Shown here: positions 10,701 to 20,700 of the stretch, in pieces
Layout of the letters: each line of letters starts with the position of its first letter
Position numbering within the stretch: position 1 is the stretch's first letter
Assembly: GCA_949130485.1 (NCBI GenBank)
Contig: OX422201.1
Location: 6,854,091-6,918,090, forward strand
DNA length: 64,000 bases
Origin: Agelas oroides
Lineage: Eukaryota > Porifera > Demospongiae > Agelasida > Agelasidae
Direction: 5' to 3'
Notes under the pieces: model-generated
Told to the model about the DNA's origin: nothing
The model's input: only the letters and a program-made list of their open reading frames with translations
Database searches by the model: none
Made by a program: the position numbers and the translations under genes

Positions 10701-13227
10701 AGTTCCTCTTGTTTGTGTTCTAAAGTTGCTCGCAAAGAGTTCCTCTTGTTTGTGTTCTAAAGTTGCTCGCAAAGAGTTCCTCTTGTTTGTGTTCTAAAGT
10801 TGCTCGCAAAGAGTTTCTCTTTTGTTTGTGTGACGTAACAAAACAACATCTTTACCTTAATGAACTCCAGCTTGAGGTATTCGGGCATTTGGTGGTTCTT
10901 GCAAACACGGAAAATGTTGGTGATGATGTCGTGTTGTGAGTATCCCTTGTCCCAGAGGGACTTGAGGATCTGGTAAGCCTTGTCAATCTTGCTCTCTACA
11001 CAATAGCCAAGCATCTCCTTGATCAGCAAGGGATGAGGCTCATCACACACCTGAAGAAGATAGCCAGAAGATATACACACTACATGTGTAGTGCAATTGT
11101 GGCCGGTGTGGTAATCCAACATGCGTGCATTGTGGAACAAGGTTGGGGGGGGGGAGGTAGGGGGAGTTCACCAGGGTCATCATCTAACCTTGAACACATT
11201 TTCAGCATTAATAAATCCAAACCCAGCATAGGTAGACTGAAGATTGTTGAGAGCCTATGAATAAACAAACAACAAACAACAAACAAACAAATAAACAAAC
11301 ATGTAAAGTCAAAGCATGTTAGTTACTAGTCTCGTCCCCAGACCTCATACAGCGCGTACATCGCGATAACGCGCGGGAAAACGCGATACTGAAAGTGATC
11401 CGCGCTGGGGTTGGTTTTGGGTCTGGGACCGAGACTAGTTAGTTACTGACTTGTCTCATGTCTCCCTGAGCAGTGAACACAATGGCCTCTAACCCATCAT
11501 CAGTGCGGGGTATCTACACAACAGAGCCAAACATGGCGCTGAATAACAAGCAACCAGCACAGGCTTGTTGGTAGGATACCTTTTCTCTGTCGCAAACCTC
11601 CAGAAGGCGTGTCAAAATCTGAGCATCACTGAGTTTTGAGTACCTCAACACAGCACACCGAGACTGGATAGCCTCTGAAGTTGAAGCAAGAATTAAGGTC
11701 AATCCTCATCCCAAACACTCCATTGGAAAAATGGGGTAGGGAGCCTAGGGTGCTGGTGGTGATTGTCGTACCAATAATCTTATCAGAGGTGTTGCAAGCA
11801 AGGGCAAATCTAGTTGTCTTCGAGTAGATCTCCATCGTTCTTCTGAGGGCTTGCTGTGCACCCTCCGTCATACTAGCAAAAGAAACATAGGTTGGAACAC
11901 GGGCAATGACAATAAGTGGATGTGTCCTGTGGTATTGCTGTACCTGTCAGCCTCGTCTAAGATGATGATCTTGTGCCGACCCTTTGGTAGTGTCACTTTC
12001 TGGTGAGCAAACATCTTGATTCTGTTGCGAACCACATCTATACCCCTGCAAAGGGTGCATAAATATTGTAGGACTGTACAAACAAGGAGCACATGTAGGT
12101 CTACTTATGTAGTTTAGTCCTCTTCTCCTCCCCCATCTTCTCCACTAGTCTCGTTCCCAGACCGCATTTTTCGCGCCCGCCGGAAAAAAGGGTCTGGTGA
12201 ACTGCCTATTCCATTTTCGTTCAAGTGTGCCAGAATGCTGGCGCATTGTTCTTTTCTAATTTAACACTTGACGTCATTGAAGATTGCATTCCACATTGCG
12301 TGTCAACGATTTACCAGCGAAATGGACATTGATCGGGCAACCCTAGCTGCCGTGAGTAGACTAGGCTATTATATCTTTCGAAAGGAGTACAAGTAGGCTG
12401 TCTTGGAGTTCGCTGTTTACTAGAGGGTTTTTGAATTCACAATCCAGCTGACGTGACGTCACGGTGGTTTCAAAATATTGGAACCAAAACGGTATAGGCA
12501 GTTCACCAGACTATTTTCCCGCTGGGCGAAAAGTAGTCTGGGCACGAGACTACTTCTCCTCCCCCCCTTTTCCCCTCCCCTCTTCCCTCCCTCCCTCCCT
12601 TCCCACTACAAGGAGAAAAGAATTACCTGTCGTTAGATGCATTGAGTTCTAAAACTGCGTCTTTGTAAGCCACTCCCAGTAGTGCTCTGGCCAAGCAGAG
12701 AATACTGGTAGTCTTGCCAGTTCCAGGAGGACCCTGAAACAAGGACAAATATGAAATCTTCCCATCTCAAATAGTTTCATTGGTACACTTACTGCTATAA
12801 TGAGGTTGGGGACATTCCCTTCTTTGGCAAACACCTAAATACATGAAGTAAGCTACATCATTACTACCAGCCAAACTCCTTCGCTATGAAAGTTCACGTA
12901 CACCCAGTCTGCTGATTGTCTCCTCGTTACCCACCACTTCACTGAGTTTAGATGGACGATACTTCTCAATCCTGTAGCAAGTAGGAAAGACGAGACTAGC
13001 TCGCATGGGGAGACCCGGTCTGGCTACGCAAACCATTTTAAAAGACTATTAAAACTGAATGCAAAGTAAGGCGGCACCCAAGCTCTTTCTCTTCTCTATT
13101 TATCTTCTCACCACGGTAAGTCATGAGTTGGTTTCGCAGATGCACTCGTCTTCTCTGAACCCTTGGATGGGGAGGATGAAGAGATGTCCATAGGTTCACT
13201 AGTGGCTAGCGACAGGAACGTTGCCAT
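7701..13227 (-). CDS. RFC2: Replication factor C subunit 2
   Basis: AAA+ clamp-loader subunit that helps load PCNA at primer ends. Exons (minus strand): 13227/13191-13112, 12971-12902, 12834-12793, 12733-12627, 12045-11944, 11872-11772, 11674-11580, 11513-11451, 11254-11189, 11050-10856, 7808-7701; 342 aa from the ATG at 13191. Motifs: [20 protein letters not shown], Walker [30 protein letters not shown], Walker B IIILDEAD, sensor 1 [11 protein letters not shown] box [50 protein letters not shown]. All match RFC2. The first coding exon is interrupted by a DNA transposon at 13198-14525. The current N-terminus probably uses the ATG at 13191, or an in-frame ATG at 13227 supplied by the transposon end. 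The penultimate-to-last intron is 3 kb and mostly minisatellite. Confidence 0.95.
8703..10829. repeat. 37-39-bp minisatellite, about 56 copies, in the last RFC2 intron
   Basis: The unit reads GTTCTAAAGTTGCTCGCAAA then GAGTTCCTCTTGTTTGT (37 bp). A second form is two bases longer (CTCTTTTGTTTGT). Variants differ at TTGCTC/TTGGTC/TCGGTC and in C/T changes, and the same variants cluster locally, for example TCGGTC around 10160-10320. The array ends a few bases before the donor side of exon 10856-11050. Open frames made of the repeat run in several phases on both strands and are not genes. Confidence 0.95.
11327..11437. mobile_element. Short hairpin MITE with TAGTCTCG termini (RFC2 intron)
   Basis: A 111-bp element has termini TAGTCTCGTCCCCAGACC and GGTCTGGGACCGAGACTA. 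It is flanked by perfect 9-bp duplications GTTAGTTAC at 11318-11326 and 11438-11446. No coding capacity. It is one of a family scattered through this window. Confidence 0.8.
12146..12552. mobile_element. MITE with about 60-bp terminal inverted repeats (RFC2 intron)
   Basis: The left end begins TAGTCTCGTTCCCAGACC and runs to GGTGAACTGCCTAT. The right end is its imperfect inverse (ATAGGCAGTTCACCAGAC...GTCTGGGCACGAGACTA). Flanks show a 9-bp duplication with one mismatch: CTTCTCCAC at 12137-12145 and CTTCTCCTC at 12553-12561. About 280 bp of unique interior separate the repeats. It is the longest member of the TAGTCTCG family here and lies in the intron between RFC2 exons 12627 and 12045. Confidence 0.8.
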
Positions 13228-14525
13228 CGTTATGCGCATGCGCAGTGTCTCGTTCCTGGCGCTAACCGCTACACGTATTGCGAGCTAGCGACAGGAACGT
13301 TGCCACTCATGCTAAGTTGCGTTCCTGGCGCTAACCGCTACGTGTATTGCGGGCTAGCGACAGGAACGTTGCCACTCTGTATTATGCATGTCCAGTAACG
13401 GTATCTTTCCCGTGGTATTTTTCTCAGTATGGAGAAACTAAAATTAACATAGAAGAGATTAAGTCTCATATTGCTACTTGAGAACCTAGGCAAAACATGT
13501 TTCGCAAGTTCAAGTGAAGTGATAAGTAACTATCAATGCAGCTGATAGTACACACTCTCTAGAAAGCTTTGATGTATACTGACCAGAAGTGCTTGCAACA
13601 TATAAAGTCCTCATGATGTAGTCTCTCTCAAGGAAAAGGCATTTCAAGTGACAACGTACAGTGACAGAGAGCAACAACAATAATCGAATTCAAGAATAAT
13701 TTGTAATGGCCTCGGCAAGGGTGAGGGAAATGTGCAAGTGAAACTAAATTTGTCAATAAGTGTAAGGGAGTTAAAAGAAGTATCTAATTAAGTCGTCAAA
13801 AAGATCTTAAAACAATACCAAAAAAATGAGGACATGGAACTGCAACATGTTGTAAAAGAGAATGAGTTTTATTGAGTTCCATGAGCCATCCATCCTCATG
13901 CTGCTTACAGAGACCATGTGAAGTTACAACAACCTGAAGGGTAGACACACATAATTTGACAATATACTGGCTGATGAAGCAAGTGTTTCATCTATTGTGA
14001 CTGTTTTACCTGCATGAGCAGTCTTGTTCAATACCGTCGAAAAAAGGGCCTGGGATATTGGGGTGATTTATGAAAAGCAACACAAGCAGTGTCTGTGTAG
14101 TTCATAAGTAGTCTTGTGCCCAGCCTATTTTCAGTGTAGAATACTAGTCGGGGAACTAGACTAGTTCATAAGACTGCATTAAGCTGGTAAGCTTTCTAGG
14201 TCACTGTACGTCAAACTCAATTTGGCAAGGTTTGCAAAGTACACAAATTTAGGACAGTGCTCTTCAATTAGAAAACAGTGCGCAGCAATCATATCATATG
14301 TTTCCGGCTACTCCCAGTTTCATATCTAACACTAAACTACTGCATAGCAAACTGATATTGAATATTGAGCCTACCTGTTGCTTTCTCCTTTGTTTCCCCT
14401 GGTTCTAGAGACTAGCTAAAGCCTAAACTATGTCAGTGCTGTTCGAATTTCACTGTTTCACGTGAGCTAAATCTTGTATTACGTCATTTTTTGAGATGGC
14501 AACGTTCCTGTCGCTAGCCGCTAGT
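13198..14525. mobile_element. 1,328-bp non-autonomous TIR DNA transposon (hAT-like) inserted in RFC2 coding exon 1
   Basis: The element has inverted ends of about 31 bp with one mismatch. The left begins ACTAGTGGCTAGCGACAGG; the right end read in reverse begins ACTAGCGGCTAGCGACAGG. It is flanked by a perfect 8-bp target duplication ATAGGTTC at 13190-13197 and 14526-14533, which suggests the hAT superfamily. Subterminal repeats of about 70-80 bp near the left end (13205-13385) carry GCTAGCGACAGGAACG and its partial inverse CGTTCCTGGCGC. No transposase frame is visible. The near-identity of its ends and the intact duplication suggest a fairly young insertion. An NRF1-like palindrome TGCGCATGCGCA lies inside it at 13233-13244. 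Confidence 0.85.
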
Positions 14526-14545
14526 ATAGGTTCCTCTTCAGCCAT
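14526..14545 (-). other. RFC2: Displaced original 5' coding end of RFC2
   Basis: On the minus strand this reads ATGGCTGAAGAGGAACCTAT, that is MAEEEP plus the 8-bp target copy. Joining it to the sequence after the other target copy gives [13 protein letters not shown] in frame with RFC2, comparable to the acidic N-terminus of other RFC2 proteins. Reading through into the transposon from this ATG meets a stop after about 30 codons. This start is therefore useful only if the transposon is removed by splicing or is absent on another allele. Confidence 0.8.
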
Positions 14546-14783
14546 TTTCGTTTGCCGCGTTGTTCCCGGCAGATTTGTACTACTGCGCATGCGTAGTATT
14601 GGCGCGCGCCTACTTAACAATTCCACAAGCTAATTAATATTGTCCGGCCGCATATAAATACACCGTGCACCCATTTTTTTTTTTTACTTCCTCACAACAA
14701 ACACGTCGTTGAAGGCGTGTGTAAACTGTAGATTGTGTGTAAATAGAGAAGACTTGACGATCAAGGACATAGGAGGAAGGAAG
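14546..14783. promoter_or_regulatory. Divergent promoter RFC2 / Ig adhesion GPCR 1
   Basis: It contains an NRF1-like core TGCGCATGCG at 14584-14593, close to the original RFC2 start. A TATA-like ATATAAATAC near 14652 lies about 130 bp upstream of the receptor ATG. The arrangement suggests a TATA-type start for the receptor and an NRF1-type start for RFC2. Assigned by motif only. Confidence 0.45.
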
Positions 14784-17700
14784 ATGTCCCCGGTTGCCTT
14801 TCTGGTACTAGCGTGTGTTCTCACATGCGCTACCGACCTCTCTTTCGCCCAGACTAGTAAGCAATAAAACCGGCGGTACCATTGTACTTTTGTAGCGCGA
14901 TCCTTTTACTCCCTGTTTGTCTACTTATGCAGATGCTTCTCGGATTGTGATCATCTCCGACAGCGCTACAATCGCCGCTGCCAGGACGGGAGTGTTCGTG
15001 TGTGTTGCGTCAGGTGACCCCGCACCGTCCATCTCTTGGAGTAGAGGTGGCGCTCCCCTGAGTAATGGTACCCGGTTCACCATCTACGAGGAGCTGGTGA
15101 CTGTGAATGGGGTGACATTTGTTGAGTCCATCTTGGAGATCTGCAGTGTAGAACAAGGAGACGCCGCGCAGTACTCCTGTGTTGCAAGCAACTCAATCGG
15201 ATCGGACACGGCTAACTTCAACTTGACCGTGAACCGTATGTTCCTTAACTAAATGTAGTCTCGCACGCCAGACCCAACCAACCCCAGCGCGGATCGCTTT
15301 CAGTTCCCCATGCATGATACTGAAAGCGATCCGCGATGAGGTTGGTTAGCCTGCGCGACTATAAACTATAGATGTGATGGTTCGTTTGAAGAAGACTCCA
15401 GTATGTTTGCATGCGATATGGAAGTCTGCCGTGAATCTGAACTCATCTTACCCCAGTTTGTGTTTTCCCTTCTAGAGACACCGCCACAGATTGTTATTTC
15501 TCCAGACAATGGCACTGTCACTACTGGCAATACTGTAATCTTTGCATGTGTGGGATATGGTACACCTAACCCAGACATCACATGGGCCAAGAGTGGCTCT
15601 CAGCTTAGCAATGGCTCTCGTATCACCATCTACGAAGAAACAGTTGTGGAAAATGGGGTGGCATTTACACAGTCCATCTTAGAGCTTTGCAGTGCTGAAG
15701 AGACAGATGCTGGGGAGTACAGCTGCACTGTCGCCAATTCTTTTGGCAACAGTTCTGTTAACTTTGAACTGGGTGTCACCTTGCAAGGTATAGAACCAAG
15801 GCATTAATATTGCTGCGATATGAAGAATGTACTTAAATTGTGCTTTATGCTTTGTTCTAGGTCGAGCTCAGGTTGTGCTTGCCCCACAGAATACATCAGT
15901 GGTAGCAGGCAACACAATTGTGATGGCTTGTGTGGGTTCTGGGTCACCTACACCCTCGCTCAACTGGAGCAGAAATGGCATGGAGCTGACAAATAGCTCA
16001 CGGTTTACCATCTACAATGAGCTGGTGACTGAGAATGGTGTGACTTTTATCGAGTCCATTCTTGAGATCTGCAGCATTGGTGAAGCAGATGCTGGGGAGT
16101 ACACTTGTGCTGTAGCGAATCAAGCTGGCTCAGATGCTGTTACAGTTCAGATTACAGTAACAGAAAGTGGAGGTGAATGTGATATAGATTATCAACTGTT
16201 ATTTATGTTATAGCCTCAATATAGGTTCTCAGTATCATGTTCATTTTGAAAGCTGTTTCAGTTTCAACACATTAATTGTGTTAATTCTGTCTTTGATACA
16301 CCTCCAGCCCCAGCTCAGATTGTGATTCGCCCTAACCAAACAACCAATGTGGATGCTGGCAACACTATCGTCGCTGTCTGTGTGGCTTATGGAGACCCCA
16401 ACCCTTCCATCACTTGGAACAGAGGAGGCACTGTACTGAGGAATGACTCCCGAGTTACCATCTATGAAGAACTTGTGACAGAAAATGGAGTAACATTCAC
16501 ACAGTCCATCATAGAAGTGTGCAGTGCAGAAGTGAGCGATGCAGGACAGTACAGCTGTTTCGCAGAGAACACCTTTGGCAATGACACAGCAGTTATTGAA
16601 CTAACTGTGAATGCAGGAGGTAAAGCAATAGTATTCACATGTGTATGAGCCTCAAATATTGACTCAATCAATCCTATATCTGCAGCTTCGCCTCAGGTTG
16701 TGATATCTCCGAGGAACTCCACTGTGAATGCTGGTAGTACAACGATACTCACCTGTGTAGGGTTTGGTAATCCAACACCATATATTACTTGGAGAAGAGG
16801 GGCTACTGAGCTTAGCAACGGCTCTCGTACCACCATCTACGAAGAGCTAGTGACGGAGAACGGGGTGAGGTTTGTGCAGTCAATCCTGGAGATCTGCAGT
16901 GTAGGGGAGGCTGACGATGGACAGTACAGCTGTACAGTGGGCAATGCACTTGGCAATGCCAGTGTCAACTTTGAACTATCAGTCACTGGTGCAGGAGGTA
17001 AGTGTGACATTCACGTGCATGACAATGTGGTAATAATAGCATGCCATATTGTGCTTGTATAAACTGCACATTCCTTTGGAAGTAGGAGTGTAGTATTACA
17101 GAAGAAACCTTCACCCCTCCAGCCCCAGCTCAGATTGTGATTCGCCCTAACCAAACAACCAATGTGGACGCTGGCAACACTATCGTCGCTGTCTGTGTGG
17201 CTTATGGAGACCCCAACCCTTCCATCACTTGGAACAGAGGAGGCACTGTACTGAGCAATGACTCCCGAGTTACTATCTATGAAGAAATAGTGACAGAAAA
17301 TGGAGTAATGTTCGTGCAGTCCATCATAGAAGTGTGCAGTGCAGAAGTGAGCGATGCAGGACAGTACAGCTGTTTCGCAGAGAACACCTTTGGCAATGAC
17401 ACAGCAGTTATTGAACTAACTGTGAATGCAGGAGGTAAAGCAATAGTATTCACATGTGTATGAGCCTCAAATATTGACTCAATCAATCCTATATCTGCAG
17501 CTTCGCCTCAGGTTGTGATATCTCCGAGGAACTCCACTGTGAATGCTGGTAGTACAACGATACTCACCTGTGTAGGGTTTGGTAATCCAACACCATATAT
17601 TACTTGGAGAAGAGGGGCTACTGAGCTTAGCAACGGCTCTCGTACCACCATCTACGAAGAGCTAGTGACGGAGAACGGGGTGAGGTTTGTGCAGTCAATC

Positions 17701-20700
17701 TTGGAGATCTGCAGTGTAGGGGAGGCTGACGATGGACAGTACAGCTGTACAGTGGGCAATGCACTTGGCAATGCCAGTGTCAACTTTGAACTATCAGTCA
17801 CTGGTGCAGGAGGTAAGTGTGACATTCACATGCATGACAATGTGGTAATAATAGCATGCCATATTGTGCTTGTATAAACTGCACATTCCTTTGGAAGTAG
17901 GAGTGTAGTATTACCAAAGAAACCTTCACCCCTCCAGCCCCAGCTCAGATTGTGATTCGCCCTAACCAAACAACCAATGTGGATGCTGGGAACACTATCG
18001 TCGCTGTCTGTGTGGCTTATGGAGACCCCAACCCTTCCATCACTTGGAACAGAGGAGGCACTGTACTGAGCAATGACTCCCGAGTTACCATCTATGAGGA
18101 ACTAGTGACAGAAAATGGAGTAATGTTCGTGCAGTCCATCATAGAGGTATGCAGTGCAGAAGTGACCGATGCAGGACAGTACAGCTGTTTCGCAGAGAAC
18201 ACCTTTGGCAATGACACAGCAGTTATTGAACTAACTGTGAATGCAGGAGGTAAAGCAATAGTAATCACATGTGTATGAGCCTCAAATATTGACTCAATCA
18301 ATCCTATATCTGCAGCTTCGCCTCAGGTTGTGATATCTCCGAGGAACTCCACTGTGAATGCTGGCAGTACAACGATACTCACCTGTGTAGGGTTTGGTAA
18401 TCCAACACCATACATTACTTGGAGAAGAGGGGCTACTGAGCTTAGCAACGGCTCTCGTACCACCATCTACGAAGAGCTAGTGACGGAGAACGGGGTGAGG
18501 TTTGTTCAGTCAATCCTGGAGATCTGCAGTGTAGGGGAGGCTGACGATGGACAGTACAGCTGTACAGTGGGCAATGCACTTGGCAATGCCAGTGTCAACT
18601 TTGAACTATCAGTCACTGGTGCAGGAGGTAAGTGTTATATCTGCTGTGTTTAACTATAGATGGTAGTGACATGCACCATTTTGCTGCACAAACTTGTTGG
18701 AAGTGGGGAAATATAGAAGAAACTTTTGCACCTCCAGCCCCAGCACAGATTGTAATTCGCCCTAACCAAACAACAAATGTGGACGCTGGGAACACTATCG
18801 TCGCTGTCTGTGTGGCTTATGGAGACCCCAACCCTTCCATCACTTGGAACAGAGGAGGCACTGTACTGAGCAATGACTCCCGAGTTACCATCTATGAAGA
18901 AATAGTGACAGAAAATGGAGTAATGTTCGTGCAGTCCATCATAGAGGTGTGCAGTGCAGAAGTGAGCGATGCAGGACAGTACAGCTGTTTCGCAGAGAAC
19001 ACCTTTGGCAATGACACAGCAGTTATTGAACTAACTGTGAATGCAGGAGGTAAAGCAATAGTATTCACATGTGTATGAGCCTCAAATATTGACTCAATCA
19101 ATCCTATATCTGCAGCTTCGCCTCAGGTTGTGATATCTCCGAGGAACTCCACTGTGAATGCTGGCAGTACAACGATACTCACCTGTGTAGGGTTTGGTAA
19201 TCCAACACCATACATTACTTGGAGAAGGGGGGCTACTGAGCTTAGCAACGGCTCTCGTACCACCATCTACGAAGAGCTAGTGACGGAGAACGGGGTGAGG
19301 TTTGTTCAGTCAATCCTGGAGATCTGCAGTGTAGGGGAGGCTGATGATGGACAGTACAGCTGTACAGTGGGCAATGCACTTGGCAATGCCAGTGTCAACT
19401 TTGAACTATCAGTCACTGGTGCAGGAGGTAAGTGTTATATCTGCTGTGTTTAACTATAGATGGTAGTGACATGCACCATTTTGCTGCACAAACTTGTTGG
19501 AAGTGGGGAAATATAGAAGAAACTTTTGCACCTCCAGCCCCAGCACAGATTGTAATTCGCCCTAACCAAACAACCAATGTGGACGCTGGCAACACTATCG
19601 TCGCTGTCTGTGTGGCTTATGGAGACCCCAACCCTTCCATCACTTGGAACAGAGGAGGCACTGTACTGAGCAATGACTCCCGAGTTACCATCTATGAAGA
19701 AATAGTGACAGAAAATGGAGTAATGTTCGTGCAGTCCATCATAGAAGTGTGCAGTGCAGAAGTGAGCGATGCAGGGCAGTACAACTGTTTCGCAGAGAAC
19801 GCCTTTGGCAATGACACAGCAGTTATTGAACTAACAGTGAACGCAGGAGGTAAAGCAATAGTGTTCACATGTGTATGAGCCTCAGATATTGACTCATTCA
19901 ATCCTATATCTGCAGCTTCGCCTCAGGTTGTGATATCTCCGAGGAACTCCACTGTGGAAGCTGGCAGTACAACGATACTCACCTGTGTAGGGTTTGGTAA
20001 TCCAACACCATACATTACTTGGAGAAGAGGGGCTACTGAGCTTAGCAATGGCTCTCGTACCACCATCTACGAAGAGCTAGTGACGGAGAACGGGGTGAGG
20101 TTTGTTCAGTCAATCCTGGAGATCTGCAGTGTAGGGGAGGCTGACGATGGACAGTACAGCTGTACAGTGGGCAATGCACTTGGCAATGCCAGTGTCAGCT
20201 TTGAACTATCAGTCACTGGTGCAGGAGGTAAGTGTTACATCTGCTGTGTTTAACTATATATGGTAGTGGCATGCACCATTGTGCTGTACAAACTTGTTGG
20301 AAGTGGGGAAATATAGAAGAAACTTTTATACCTCCAGCCCCAGCACAGATTGTAATTCGCCCTAACCAAACAACCAGTGTGGATGCTGGCAACACTATCG
20401 TTGCTGTCTGTGTGGCCTATGGAGACCCCAACCCTTCCATCACTTGGAACAGAGGAGACACTGTACTGAGCAATGACTCCCGAGTTACCATCTATGAGGA
20501 ACTAGTGACAGAAAATGGAGTAATGTTCGTGCAGTCCATCATAGAGGTGTGCAGTGCAGAAGTGAGCGATGCAGGACAGTACAGCTGTTTCGCAGAGAAC
20601 GCCTTTGGCAATGACACAGCAGTTATTGAACTAACAGTGAACGCAGGAGGTAAAGCAATAGTGTTCACATGTGTATGAGCCTCAAATATTGACTCAATCA

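Noticed and set aside
8703-10829. Regularly spaced repeats resembling a CRISPR array
   Set aside because: There are no unique spacers; the whole unit repeats head to tail. It lies in an intron of a eukaryotic gene and is a minisatellite.
13198-14525. Region read as an ordinary RFC2 5' intron only
   Set aside because: The inverted ends and perfect 8-bp flanking duplication show a transposon insertion, though it may still be spliced.
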